Shown here one piece after another: positions 15,586-27,140 of a stretch of 64,000 nucleotides of DNA. The notes beneath the pieces were generated by a model that was not told the origin of the DNA, did no database searches, and saw nothing but the letters and a program-made list of their open reading frames with translations. Made by a program: the position numbers and the translations under genes. The stretch comes from Oidiodendron maius Zn. Lineage: Eukaryota > Ascomycota > Leotiomycetes > Myxotrichaceae. The DNA lies in assembly GCA_000827325.1 (NCBI GenBank), contig KN832877.1, positions 496,001-560,000 of the forward strand, written 5' to 3'. The first letter of the stretch is position 1; every line of letters begins with the position of its first letter.

Positions 15586-16845
15586 CTTGATCCTATGGGC
15601 GCGTGTCAGGGCGCCGCGAACACAGGACGGGACTGCAGGGACACTTGGTGCTCCCTGGGTCGAGGTTTCGTGGAGTGGGGTAGGAGCAGCCGCGAGGTTG
15701 TCCTTACTACGGGGCTCAACAGTGCCCGTTAAGTACTCCGTCTTCTGTGACGACCTCGTCCTGCGCTGGTATATGTCTCTCTCTATGGTGGTCGGGGTCT
15801 CAGGTGGATGAGAAGATGAGAAGGAGAGAAGGAGAGGGATTCGACCAGGTTTGGTCACCGGCTGTTGCTGGACTCGCAAAGCTGGAAATAATAATCAAGG
15901 GAAAGGGATATGGTACTGTCGCACGTGAGAACGGGTTCCTTTTCGTCGCCGCCCGCGAGACAATAAGCGTAGGACTCCGCCACAGTAAATAAGGTTCAGG
16001 GCCAAGGGCAAATACCCCCCAGGCAGCAAATGCTAGATCCTTTTCTGTCTGTGTGGTCTCTCTGGCTGGCTAGCTGTTGTTGGTGGTCGCTCGGAGACGG
16101 GTCTCCCGGTCTATGCGGAGCTGCGCAAGAGACGGGCGAGGTAACCTGGGAGGAGGGAAGTCCTGGACGGCTCTCTTCCGCGGTTTTACTGGTTGGGCTC
16201 TGCAGACGCGCGACTCCCAAACAATAATCCTTTGCTGGTGGTGGAGTGTGTTTTGGGGAGTGAGGGGCTGTCTCGCTCGCTCGGCTGCTCTCCGCCTCCG
16301 CCGTCATCTATTTGGGCGCGCTGAGTGAGGGGCCCACCAACCAAGGGCTAGATGTAAGAGTCCTAGAAACTGTGCGAAGAAGCCATGCGAGTGATCGATG
16401 TCTTACAGTAATCACCCAAGGTCAGAGAAGGAGAGAAAAAGAGAGAGAGAGAGAGAGAGAGGCAAAAAATCCCGCCGCCTCGTATTCTCACTCTTTGTCA
16501 CGCTCTGCTCTTCAGTTTGTTTAGCTTTTACGAGCGGCTTTCTTGCAGCATCGGATCCTTCAAATCCGTCCACGGCAGGCATAAACAAACAACATCTTGG
16601 GCTCTCGCACCCCTGGAGCTGTCTCCAATAAGCATTCTAGAGACCTTGGGCACTGATGGAATCTTATGGTGCCTGTGGCTCAGCAATTCGGCATTTGGAA
16701 TCACCACTACCCTAACATTTTCTACTCTCGACTGCCTGCCAGAACTCCCAGATATTGACTGTGCTCCTGAAGCGACTCTATTCCCTTACCTAGGGCAGTT
16801 GAATATGCATCCTTACAGCTGACGCCACTGATCCCCACTTACCGC
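15586..16845. other. pkcA leader and promoter; GA microsatellite
   Basis: 1.26 kb between the pkcA start and the 3' end of the acyl-CoA dehydrogenase gene, which lies upstream of pkcA on the same strand. It holds several short minus-strand frames (for example 15996-16307) that could be upstream ORFs in a long leader. A GA run fills 16441-16461. No protein-coding gene is apparent. Confidence 0.5.
16441..16461. repeat. GA dinucleotide microsatellite
   Basis: Uninterrupted GA repeat, preceded by GA-rich sequence from 16422. On the minus strand it is a CT tract upstream of pkcA, a common feature of fungal promoters and leaders. Confidence 0.85.
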
Positions 16846-18323
16846 TCAGGATGTGTATTTAGCCTTGAGCAGCTTGGCAATCGTCGTCAGCTGGATATTG
16901 CTGGTACCTTCATATATAGCCCCAATTTTGCTATCCCGCCACATCTTCTCGGCGATGCCCTCACGCACAAATCCCATGCCTCCCATCAACTCGATGCCCA
17001 GACCACTAACCTTCTGGGCCACTTGCGATGCGAACAGCTTAGCCATAGCCGCATCCTGAACAAAGTCCTCCCCAGCCTCCTTCTTCCGCGCCGCGTTGTA
17101 GACCAGCGCTCTGGCAGCAGCAAGCTCTGTGTATGCCTGCGCAATTTGATGTTGCACGCCCTGGAAATCACCAACCAGCTGGCCGAACTGTCTTCGGTCA
17201 TTCCACACGTACCTATAGTCTTTGTTAGCAATAAGTAAATCAGTTTTGACTTTCAATCTTACTTGACAGCATTGTCAAAAGCCCCAAGAGCGAGACCTGT
17301 CATCTGGGCTGCAATTCCAATACGCCCCTCATTTAGAAGGCCGATGGCATATTTGTATCCCTGTCCCTCTTCGCCGAGCAGGTTCCCCTTGGGAACCTCA
17401 ACGTCATCGAAGTTAAGCACGCATGTGCTGCTTGCTCGGATGCCAAGCTTCTTCTCCTTCTTGGCAATAGAGAACCCTTTCATTCCCTTCTCGACAACGA
17501 ATGCCGTAATTCCCTTGTAGCCTTTGCTCGGGTCCAGATTAGCAAAGACAATGAAGAATTCTGCCTCCATTGAGTTCGTGATCCACATCTTGCTTCCCGA
17601 GATCTTATACCCGGAATCAGTCCGGGTAGCCTTGGTAGCAAGAGCGAAGGCATCTGATCCAGAGACTGGCTCAGAAAGACAGAAAGAACCTTAAATAGTC
17701 AGCGAACAACTCTCAAACTCCCGCATAACATCCTTACCAACGGTGTTCGTAGCCAATCGAGGCAGCCACTTCTTCTTCAGCTCTGGGCTTGCCCAGTTCA
17801 GCACAGCGGTGTTCACCAACGTATTATGTACATCGCACATCACACTGACGCTCGGATCAACCCTAGCTAGCTCCTCAATACCAATAATCGCAGACGTGAA
17901 ATTCATGCCCGCACCGCCAAACTCCTCAGGAATCTCGACACCCATCAAGCCCTGCTCGAAGAGCTGCTCCACCACCGAGGGGTCCATCGTCTCGTTCTCG
18001 TCCATCTCCCGGACCTTTGGCGCGATCACCTCATTCGCAAATTTGGACACTGAATCTGCCATGGCCGTCTCTATCTCTGACAGGTGCGTGATGGGCGTTG
18101 GGGGAACATCGCTGATATCGATTGCTTCGTTGTATCTTCGGGCAGTGGCCGATAACGGTCTTACTCTATTGGACTCGTTAGATTGAAGATGATAGCATGC
18201 GGGGGTGAGCTGTCTTTACTGTTGATGTATCCTCGAACACCCCACCACTCGCACAGCAGGTCGTGATGTCAAGATCGTTGCCCTCTGTGCCGCCGGCCGC
18301 AGAGCCTTCATAATCGTGGCCAT
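16846..18323 (-). CDS. Mitochondrial acyl-CoA dehydrogenase (short/branched-chain type)
   Basis: Four exons: 18323-18220, 18165-17738, 17689-17263, 17212-16846; 441 residues. The N-terminus ([16 protein letters not shown]...[10 protein letters not shown]) is a mitochondrial presequence found only when the 54-nt first intron is removed. The family signature [11 protein letters not shown] and the FAD/substrate region KMWITNS are present. The catalytic Glu is in [10 protein letters not shown] near the C-terminus, the position used by short-chain and branched-chain enzymes rather than isovaleryl-CoA dehydrogenase. It oxidises acyl-CoA to enoyl-CoA in the matrix and passes electrons to ETF. Likely ACADSB-like, in isoleucine or short-chain acid breakdown; the exact substrate is inferred. 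Confidence 0.92.
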
Positions 18324-18915
18324 CTTTCTATATTTGAGGATTTTTCGAATTGAACAGTGCTCACCGGTGTAAAGTCGAGCGAGATTAGGTTTCACATATA
18401 CAGAGAGACGCAATGTGCACCGGGATGTTTGGCCAGAAAGCTTGGTTGCCGCGGCTGGTCGGCGCGGTTACAGCCGGCATACATGAAGTGTCCCACCTGC
18501 AGAGGTTCAGCTTTTCTTCTCCGCATATCGGACCCCCTACAAGGGTTTATATTGAAATATTCTATGATAAAATGTCTTGATCGAGGCCCTAATCTCTGAG
18601 GTAGATATCGTATATTGAGTATTCGATCCGTGCTTTGTTGTCGTCATCCTCAGAATATGTCTTCACATGTGAATTACTAAAACTACACGTCGGAATTTAT
18701 AGGAACATGATATAAATTCCACAGGGGAAGTAGATATTAAATATTATCTGACCGACATTCTCACACCATAGGAACAGTTATCGTACGCAAAACCATTATG
18801 AAAATCACTCGCCGACTTTTCGAACTTCCCGCGCTCCGCTTCCCAGAAAGTTTGTTTTAACACGATAAAGATAACACCCCCCCCCCAATACCTCCGGTTT
18901 CACTACCTCACTTAT
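18324..18915. other. Intergenic region, acyl-CoA dehydrogenase promoter
   Basis: About 590 bp, AT-rich, between the start of the dehydrogenase gene and the 3' end of an MFS gene. A run of C lies near 18877-18886. No gene seen. Confidence 0.5.
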
Positions 18916-20605
18916 TTATTCCGTCCTCTTTCTGGTGTTCGGAAGGCCGTACCAGCAGATTAGCATAACCGCAAATAAGGCTATGGCAATAGGATGCAAG
19001 ACGAATGTGCCTACTGCTTGTGCTAAGATACCAGTCGCAAAGGGTGCAACAGCGCCTCCCGAACTTCCAAAAGCGCTGATGACACCTAAACTGCTAACTT
19101 GGTGCTTTCGCCCAATGGCCTTGGAGAACACCACAGTAGCACAGGGATATACCGGTCCTAACATAAGTCCAACAAGAGCAACTGCCACAGCATCCCCAAC
19201 GATATTTGGAACCTGCCAGGCGAGGAGCTCAAAGACTGCAGCTCCGATGACCGTGCCGTACACGAAGACTTTCTCGCCAATCCTGTGCGCTGGTTGAGAG
19301 AGCAGGAAGCGTCCAAGGGTAATTCCACCCCAGAAGCCAGCCGTGACATAGCCCACTGCAGACGGATTCCCGTGTCGAGTTGCAATGAGGAAAGATATAA
19401 CCCATCCGGAAATGGAAACTTCGGCCCCTTGGTAGGCGAAGATAAAGATCGAGCCCAACACCACGATTTTCGACTTTAAAGCTTGTAGCATACTAGAAAA
19501 ATGATTTGGCTCCTTAACTGCCCCAGATGGTGCGTTTTGCCGGGAAGCAGTTTGTTCTAATGCCGTCAACAATGACGGAGTGGATTCTCTCTCGTAGTTC
19601 CAGAATGACCAGCCGGCAAAACCAAGGTTGAACAAAGCTAAGGACATCGTCAATAAGTAATAGCGGCTCCAAACAAGAGCACTTTTTGTAACCATTGCAG
19701 TTGCAACTACGTGATAGGAGAGTCAGCATGATTAGGGGAGGCCGTCCGAGATGTTCTGAACATATGCTTACTTATGGGTCCCACGGTACCACCTATGCCG
19801 TAAGAACCGTGCATTATTCCTAGCATCTTTGTACTATTCTGGAGGTTTGCGGCGAAGACATTTCCCAAAGCTAGATTTGTAGCTATGCCGTAACCCATGA
19901 AGAAGAATGCCATTACGACAATTGGAAATGGTGGAGTACAGACGATGGTGATATATCCGCATGTCAGGATAGCCTGACCAAACATGAGTGTTTTAGCTAA
20001 TTTAGATGTTAGTTCAAGACAAATCTTTTTCAGCATACTAAGGATCCCACCTCTCCCAAATCTTGCTCTTAGAGCGTCTACAAAGAACGCAGCAAGGATG
20101 AATCCCACTGCATTGGTGATGAAGACAAGAGAGACGATGGCATAGCCAATGTTATAATATCTGCTACAAGTCAAAATCATCATCCTTACGGGAAGTTCTA
20201 GACAGAATACCTCTCTATGTACGGAATCAACGCACCAGGCGCTGAGTCGGACATGCCATTACCAAGGTTGATCAGACAGACGGTAGCCATCCGGTATCTG
20301 TTCATTGGTGGGTCTGAGAAGCTCTGCATAGCATCCACCCCATCCAGTTCACCCAACATAGGGCTCGCTGGGCTGTTCATCTCGATATCATTTGGAGTTC
20401 CAGGAGTCTGCGTACCAGACGCTGGATGACCTGGCCTTCTCCTATCCCACTGTATATTTTCCAACTCGATGTCATCTTGAGATCGAGGGAGAGGGATTGC
20501 ATGGTAATATTTGGGAAATGCTCTGCTGGGAGCGGCAGGAACAGTGTATTCTTCTGCTCTAGCTGCTGTTTCCACTTCAACAAGAGAACCAAGAGCTGTA
20601 GCCAT
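18916..20605 (-). CDS. Major facilitator superfamily transporter
   Basis: Four exons: 20605-20211, 20160-20051, 19996-19772, 19706-18916; 506 residues. A cytosolic N-terminal tail of ~105 residues rich in Pro, Ser and acidic residues precedes about 12 predicted membrane helices, starting at TVCLINLGNGMSDSAPGALIPYIERYYNIGY. The loop 2-3 basic motif region is DALRARFGR. The central loop (FWNYERESTPSL...) separates the two halves. The pattern resembles the FucP/FHS-like fungal sugar or small-molecule transporters, but the substrate cannot be read from sequence. The gene is head-to-head with the EIF1AD-like gene. Confidence 0.87.
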
Positions 20606-21155
20606 TGCGTGTGAATGTCACCATGAAATAGTATGGAAATAAAGGGAATAAGGGGCCTGTGCGAATCACTTTGGATTTGGACGAATAGTTGATTTAAGTA
20701 TCTTTTAAGCAGCGCCTGAACTGATAAACGTCAGAAGTAAACCGCCCGGAGCAGGGTAGTTGCTAGCATCCCACCCTCTGGATTGAGGAGCTTATTTGAT
20801 AATCTCTCGTCAACGCCATCGCTTGTGGCGTCGTACCCTCCACATGACCTCGCCTGCATATCAGAGTCATATCTTGAGTTGTAAAAATGGGATATCTGCT
20901 GAGAAAGCCAAAAGATCTCGGCGCGGCGACGGAGGGTTAAGAGGCGGCAAATTGTCGGGTAGCGAACGTTTATCCGATCCGAGCTATCTGGATGAAAATT
21001 CCGAATCTCGTATTTTGTTTGACCGACCAACCATATGAGGAGCAAAGTTAACTGATCAACTGATCAAGAGGTAAGCATCTAGAGCCTTCATTACAGACCC
21101 ACAGCGATAACGGCCACCTGATACTGTTCTTCGAATTCTCCTTCTCATCACAATC
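20606..21155. other. Divergent promoter region MFS / EIF1AD-like
   Basis: 550 bp between two divergent starts. Nothing further recognised. Confidence 0.45.
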
Positions 21156-21621
21156 ATGGGCAGACCAAAGCGCAACCTTTTTGCCGCAGCTGAAGAAACC
21201 TCGACCCCTCCATCGGCCCTAACTGCTACCCAATCAATTGCTCGGGTCATTAAGGCCGAAGGAAATAGCCTGTATTCCTGCTCTCTTCCAGAAAAGAACA
21301 CTGTTCTTGTCGAATTGCTCCCACGATTTCGAAACACGATCTGGATCAAGCGTGGAGGCTATGTTGTAATTGATACCAAGGAGGCCAGTGCAAGAGAGAA
21401 TAAAATAGATGGGGAGATCGTGAATGTCGTCCGCGATGAGCGTGTATGGAGGAAAGAGTCATACTGGTAAAATTGGTGCAAATTGATTGCTTAAATGTGT
21501 TTGCTGACTTACTGGCTATAGGCCGAAGGAATTTCCAAAATCCTCTGCATACCTCGAAGAATCTGATGACGAAAAGTCAAGAGCTGGCATGATGCCTCCA
21601 TCCGACTCTGAAGAAGAATGA
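21156..21621 (+). CDS. EIF1AD-like protein (S1/eIF1A OB-fold)
   Basis: Two exons: 21156-21466 and 21522-21621; 136 residues. It begins MGRPKRNLFAAAEE, has an eIF1A-like OB fold (IARVIKAEGNSLYSC, then LVELLPRFRNTIWIKRGGYVVID and GEIVNVV), and ends in an acidic tail (SDSEEE). This layout matches eIF1A-domain-containing protein (EIF1AD) rather than eIF1A itself, whose N-terminal basic tail and helical extension are missing. EIF1AD is a nuclear/ribosome-associated RNA-binding protein in animals; the role in fungi is inferred. The 55-nt intron splits the Trp codon of SYWPKEFPKS. Confidence 0.87.
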
Positions 21622-21653
21622 AAGATGCCTCGAAGCCATACCTCGGTGTTTAA

Positions 21654-23106
21654 TCATGCAGCCTTTTTGCTTGCACCGCCGTCACCCTTGTGGTTCAGGA
21701 AGTCCTTCCTCGTGCCCCACCAGATACTCACAACGGTTGCAAACAAGATTCCGACAACAATCACGGAACTAGTATTGGTGCTAGGATAGACGTTCCAGGC
21801 CCACTCTTGAGCCGCCCATATACCATACTGAAGGATTGGATGCAGGCCGCTCCGCCACAGAAGAAACGGGGTTGCCCACGCAATATAGGAATAGAATTGG
21901 TAGTGGAGAGACCTTGCAAAGAGCACGCCAATGGCGTTGGCCGTCAGAAATGTCGTGAGAATATAGTTCGGCGACACTCGAGTTGAAACAGCGTGTTGTG
22001 ACTTCTTTAGTGGTTCCTCCAGGTTCAGCGCATTATGAATCATTTCAACGATTGGTTTTGCCGCAGGCCTTAACCATCTGGTAGTTACAAAAAGTGCCAG
22101 AGCACTCACATGCCCCACCACCAAGGCGATGGAAAATTCTCTGCTCAAAAAGGTGTCTTCTCCAACAAACCGCCAATTAACTGTCCATTTGAACAAAAAC
22201 TGCCTCGATAACTCGAAAGCTCTGCCCAGATACCCCATTGGGTTGGTCGGCAGGAACGGGATGGCCAGAATAAATTGAAGTTGGGTCATGAGCCACAGTT
22301 GGGTGAGACTGGCCTGGACCCCTCTTGCGAGGAATAGTATAACGCCGACTGCAGGGAGGGCTAGGAGTAATGACATCTTGATTCCCAACCCAAAGCTGTA
22401 GGCTAGGCTTCCGAGTGTCCACATCCGACGTTGGAAGGCGTAGATTGCGGTCCAAAAGAATAAGACTGCGAAGCAATCATTGAAGAGGCGGAGAACGAAG
22501 ATGCTATGAAGCCGTTTTGAAAGGATGAGCATTGGAAAGATGTATAAAGGGGCCTGCGAAATGCAAACGCAGCGGTCAGTCAGTACTGTAGAAAGGCCGA
22601 GGAGCAACGTACCTTTGCTCGTCTGTAGCATGCCATGACAATGGCAAGTGTGCCTAGATATAGCAATCCAAATATGTATTGGGCTAATAATATATTTGTC
22701 CCATTACTCGTAATGCGATATAACGCCCAGTAGATGTAGACGTGGGCAGCAGGGTAGACTAGAGGTCCGGTTGCTCCCTTGATCTTGGTATAATCTCTTT
22801 CTCCAGCAATATATTGCTCGATTTGCTCCATATACGCTTTCCAGTCGATTTCCGTGTCTATTTAAACACCAGGCCTTAGTCTCGGCACATGCAGAGGGTA
22901 GACTGGACGAGAAACTTACATGCGACCTTTGATATTATCAGGGAGCAGAGCAGCGCATCACACAACAGGAGAGCAGGAGGTATAAACTTCGCCAACGGAT
23001 GATCGCCGTGTGCAAGACGTTTTGCTTGCCCAAGCAGGTCCTTATTCCATGGAGATACCGGTATCACCGGTTTACTGGCGCGCGAATCTCCGTCTTTCTT
23101 CGCCAT
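21654..23106 (-). CDS. ALG3: Dol-P-Man:Man5GlcNAc2-PP-Dol alpha-1,3-mannosyltransferase
   Basis: Three exons: 23106-22920, 22857-22613, 22553-21654; 443 residues. Family landmarks: [13 protein letters not shown] formed across the first intron, [16 protein letters not shown], the segment [16 protein letters not shown], and the C-terminal [17 protein letters not shown]. About ten hydrophobic helices and a charged C-terminus (KKAA) compatible with ER retention. Alg3 adds the first lumenal mannose, from dolichyl-phosphate-mannose, to the lipid-linked N-glycan precursor in the ER. The stop lies only 32 bp from the stop of the convergent EIF1AD-like gene. It is head-to-head with a small mitochondrial gene 200 bp away. 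Confidence 0.95.
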
Positions 23107-23307
23107 GTTGAATTTGATCGGAGTGGTGTGGTTCTGTTATTTGCGACGCAAGACATTGCGGCATGGAAGATATCATGTTGTGGCGGGATCTAGGGGGTGT
23201 CGGCATGTTGGAACTGTGGCTGAAGCTTCCTCTTCGTCATCAATGAAGCTTGCCCTCGAAATTAAACGTTCCACCTCTCCCCACCCATCATACCACAAAC
23301 AAACATC

Positions 23308-23769
23308 ATGAATTCATTCAGAAGTCTACCGGCTCGAGTGGCACGTACATCTATCGGCGCAAGATGCAAATGCAATGCCCTCCCTAGATTACTCTCCACT
23401 AGTTCTACAAACCAACCCCACTCGATCCAACCCACCAGACCACTGCCCCCTTCAATACTCCCCTATACCCGCCAATCTCGCACATACGCAACCAAGAGCA
23501 GCGCAGATGAAATAATTGAGCAGATCCAAGAGCAGTATGCTACGGCACGCGACGAGTTCGAGATCGCTGCTGAGGAGACAGAGAAGAAATCCGTGTACGG
23601 AGCGGACGATAGGGCGGCGGCGCGGGAAGAACTAGACGCACTGAAGGCGCTGTATGACAAGGCTCTACAAGGTAGTGATGCAGAAGAGGTGAAGACTCGC
23701 GTGGGACAGCGGATCAGGGAGTTGGATAGTGCGGTTCAGGCTCTAGAGAAGAAAGCTCTAGAGGATTAA
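23308..23769 (+). CDS. Small mitochondrial-type conserved hypothetical protein
   Basis: Single exon of 153 residues. The first ~65 residues are rich in Arg, Ser and Pro with no acidic residues (MNSFRSLPARVARTSIGARC ... TRQSRTYATK), a classic mitochondrial presequence. The mature part is an amphipathic, Glu/Ala-rich helix region (EIIEQIQEQYATARDEFEIA, then KTRVGQRIRELDSAVQALEKK) that probably forms a coiled coil. I recall similar proteins in other filamentous fungi without a known function. The divergent ALG3 start is 200 bp upstream. Confidence 0.75.
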   Translation: MNSFRSLPARVARTSIGARCKCNALPRLLSTSSTNQPHSIQPTRPLPPSILPYTRQSRTYATKSSADEIIEQIQEQYATARDEFEIAAEETEKKSVYGADDRAAAREELDALKALYDKALQGSDAEEVKTRVGQRIRELDSAVQALEKKALED

Positions 23770-24185
23770 AATTGGACCGCTTCGTACATGAGTGATGGGC
23801 CTGCAAGTCCAATTATATATTACAATAGCTCTGGCGTGTATTATAGCAAAACTTGAAGTGCTGCGGGGAATCTTGTCCTCTGGCACCCACTGAAATTATA
23901 CCACAAGTTGGAGGCAACGGGTTATAGATATGAGCAGTCTAAGAAAAAGATAAAACGTAAGTCATGAACATATCTGCACTCATGTCATACTATTTTCAAT
24001 GCGCGCTAAGCCGGGCTCGAAGGCGCAGAAGGGTATTTTTAAAGCAAATAAGAGGCCGTAAACAAGACAACCACTCCGTCATAAATCATCTAAGCCGAGC
24101 CAACTCCGCCTTCGTAAGAAGCTTCGTCTCCCAAACTGTGTCATATCTCTTTCACTCAAAGGCATGCGGCACCGCCGTCATGCAC
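23770..24185. other. Convergent intergenic region
   Basis: About 415 bp between two convergent 3' ends. A 92-codon plus-strand frame at 23964-24242 has no recognisable features and overlaps the 3' end of the next gene. Confidence 0.45.
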
Positions 24186-25469
24186 TCAGGCGTCTGGATC
24201 ACTGCTTTCTTGATCATCCACCTCGAGCTCGTCCTTTATTGACATAAGGTAGTTCCTTGCCATAATGGCAATAATAGCTAGGGCGATTCCATTCCAAACA
24301 TTCATATCCTTAACTTTAAAGTCGAAATGCGCAAGATGCCGAATTTTAGCCTCAGAATTCGCAGAATCTAGAGTAACAAAGATAGTCATAGATTGCGCGA
24401 CGATTATCCCGTAAAGAAGAGGGGGTTGTCTTGAATATATTTCAACCTCGCCAACTTCATTGGTTCTTGGCTCCTCAAGTATGAGTTCATCGCGGTGCTT
24501 CTGGGCCAAGTTTTCCATCTTTTCTGTAATGGATGCGCTGATGGAGTCAATGGCTTCCCTGTGAGCGGCAGCAACGACAGTCAAAACTGGAACAAATCGT
24601 AGTTTGTTGAAGCCGCCATCCATTTGGGACCATTTGATATAACTCTCAATCTCTTTCGACATAAGTCGCTCAGAAGGTCTATGAGCCTCGATCTTGTCTT
24701 TGACACGGTCACCAAGACTCAACAGGGACTGAAGGGCTTTGACACCTAATAATTTCGTTAGCCCCATTTACATTCACGATGAATAAGGCTCCATACCTCT
24801 CGAACTTGACCCGCAGTTGTAATTAATGAAAGTTTTTTCTGGACTCGTCGTAAAGAGAGTCTCCGGAAGTGTAGGGAAGTCGATCTGCCATGATGCTGGT
24901 AAAAGCTCCTCGAAACTGCGCATGGAGAGCCTTTCAAAAAGGAAGACTTCGTCAGGATGCCAAGTTCCTTGTGCCTTGACTTCATCAATAGCCTCCTTTC
25001 GTAGCGCAAGTTCGGCCTGTCTGTCTAGGTATTCCTTGACCTTTTCTTCGGCTGTGATCTCCTCATCTTCTGGTCGATCTACGCTCACCTCACTATCCTC
25101 AACTTCATCAGAATTGGGGTTTGTGACAGAATCATCCCTGCTCCCTTGAACTGGTGTAATCTGTGAGATCGACTCGTCCGGAGAAACCTCAACATCATAA
25201 TCGTCCGCTAATTCATCCAAATCATCCTCTTCACGAGGCCTTTTACGAGACCCCTGGGCGAATCTTGTATCGGAAGGTGAGAGGTACTTTTGGTTGATTC
25301 TGCTACCTAGAGCAGCCTTGGTTTTCTTATCTCCCGGTTCTGACGTAGGTACAAATGACGGTTCAGCTGCACCGCCAGTATGAGGAGGGGTAGCAGGGCC
25401 GACTGTGCGGCGACGCTTTGGCGAGAGATATTCGATAAATGTGTTCTTGAGTTTGAAGAGCTGGTCCAT
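24186..25469 (-). CDS. Unrecognised protein with disordered acidic half and C-terminal membrane segment
   Basis: Two exons: 25469-24797 and 24745-24186, joined by a 51-nt intron with a GCTAAC branch site; 410 residues. Residues 1-160 are charged and probably disordered, with basic clusters (KRRR, KRPREEDD) and acidic runs (DDLDELADDYD). The middle has TWHPDEVFLFERLSMRSFEELLP. The C-terminal domain contains SYIKWSQMDGGFN and ends with two hydrophobic stretches, LLYGIIVAQSMTIFVTL and WNGIALAIIAIMARNYLM. I recognise no named family. The conserved-looking C-terminus suggests a membrane-anchored protein, possibly of the nuclear envelope or ER; that location is inference. Confidence 0.75.
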
Positions 25470-27140
25470 CCTCGCGGTAAATGCTGTTATTTAAGGAATT
25501 TGGCAGGAGAATAAATCGTTAAAGTCTTAGGTGAATGAGGACAGCTTGACTGTGGTGTCAAGCAGAAGTTCTGGAGCTACTGACTGGTATGTTGTGATTT
25601 AAAGAGTTTCGGGAGAAGAGCTGACAGTAGGAGACCTGCAAGGGCTGAAGGCTGCAGCAAGGGCTCTCTTGGTGTGGCATGCGGCTCCCATTGTTTGGCT
25701 AGATGCAATAGGTATTGTTTCTGTCTCTCTGTCCTTGTCCGATCTATGTGAACGTGCTGAGACGTGATTTATTTAAGCCAGAATTTTCAGGCATCAAGCC
25801 TCAGTAGTTCCTTCGCACGCAGCCCACTGGCCATAGTTGATTGTCGATCTAAATATACCCCGTTTTGAATATCCTCCGGAGGTCTGCTGTTCCCACACTG
25901 AGCCCATTGTATGCTGAGGCTACAGCCCATTATATTCCTGGACAAGCTTTAAATTGGTAGGCAATGCATTAACTTAAGAGCACTGTTATATTAGAATCGT
26001 CTGATGTCTATCCATGCGGATCTCAGCGTTATGCAAAGCATACGCGCCAGCAATCTCCAAGAAACATCCGCCCACACCATAATTGCATTCAGCGCATCTA
26101 AAACTGCAGGGAAATTCCATGGGCTTTTCATGAAAACGTGCGACTCCGTCAACTCTGGATATCAGGATGCACAGAAGCATCGAAATGTGCGCGAAACCCT
26201 AGCTAGTATCCTGGCATCGCTTGACTTAGCACGTTATTCTCGCGATGAGAAGTATGGCTTGGTATACTATGAGAGGATCGGTTGGATTATAATGTCAATG
26301 AGCCCCCCGGAAAAAGTCCTGGAGACACGATGCGAAATTGGTGTTGTGACGCTCATTTGCGGCAATAGTATGTTCTATCCGAGCGGCTCATTTACGTGGA
26401 TGTCTCAAAACAAGTCTCAGGAACGTCCTCGCCTAGAGATAGCACGACATGAGACGGCGAACGTCACACGGCACCTCTTGCTCTAATAAATCCTCACGCT
26501 GTCAAGACGCGCGTAAATACGCCCACTCGGGTCTCCGGGTGGGCTCGGTCACTTCCGATCACCGTCATGAGGCACTGACCAGTCCTGTCGCTCGAGCCCA
26601 TCAGGACCTCACTTCCTACCAGGACAGGGTCTGATACAGGGTCTCCGTGGCCTTTGGCAGTGTCAAACCGCAGCCACTGTTCCATGTTACGAGTAGGACG
26701 AGCCATCTCAACTCATTTCTATATCCACAACCGGCACGAACTGCCCTAGCGGAATCGTGGTACTTAGGATAGTATGAAAGCCGAGGCACCCAGTAGAGTG
26801 CTTCCAATGGAGCAATATCCTCCGGAAACACAAGTGCTGTATGATCTACGGTTTGTCTGATGTATTGATCGAGACTAGGTATGGTAGGAGGGGCTGTCGT
26901 ACCCGAGCATGGGTTGATCCAAATTGATGTGGCAGGTAGCCGCTGGCCTGATCAGAGATATAAGGACTCTCTAGCCAGCAGATTGCAGACTTTTTTTTTC
27001 ATTCCATCCTCACTCTCTTTTCAAGTATCAGCTCATTCTTTACCAGTTCTGTGAACTTTTGCTTCTCTACACTCTTTACTGCTTTATTCTCAACCTAGGC
27101 CGGTCCTTTTAGTTGCTATACATATTCTCTTCACGAAATC
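25470..27140. other. Long intergenic region
   Basis: 1.67 kb. A 160-codon frame (26004-26486) starts with ATG but resembles no protein I know and is not called. A TATA-like GATATAAGG lies at about 26959 and a CT-rich stretch at about 27000-27110, consistent with the promoter and leader of the secreted-protein gene at 27141. Confidence 0.5.

Noticed and set aside
15996-16307. 103-codon minus-strand frame upstream of pkcA
   Set aside because: Low-complexity Ser/Pro-rich translation in the probable pkcA leader; not a separate gene.
26004-26486. 160-codon plus-strand frame with ATG
   Set aside because: No domain, signal or family pattern is visible and no intron signals surround it; left as intergenic.
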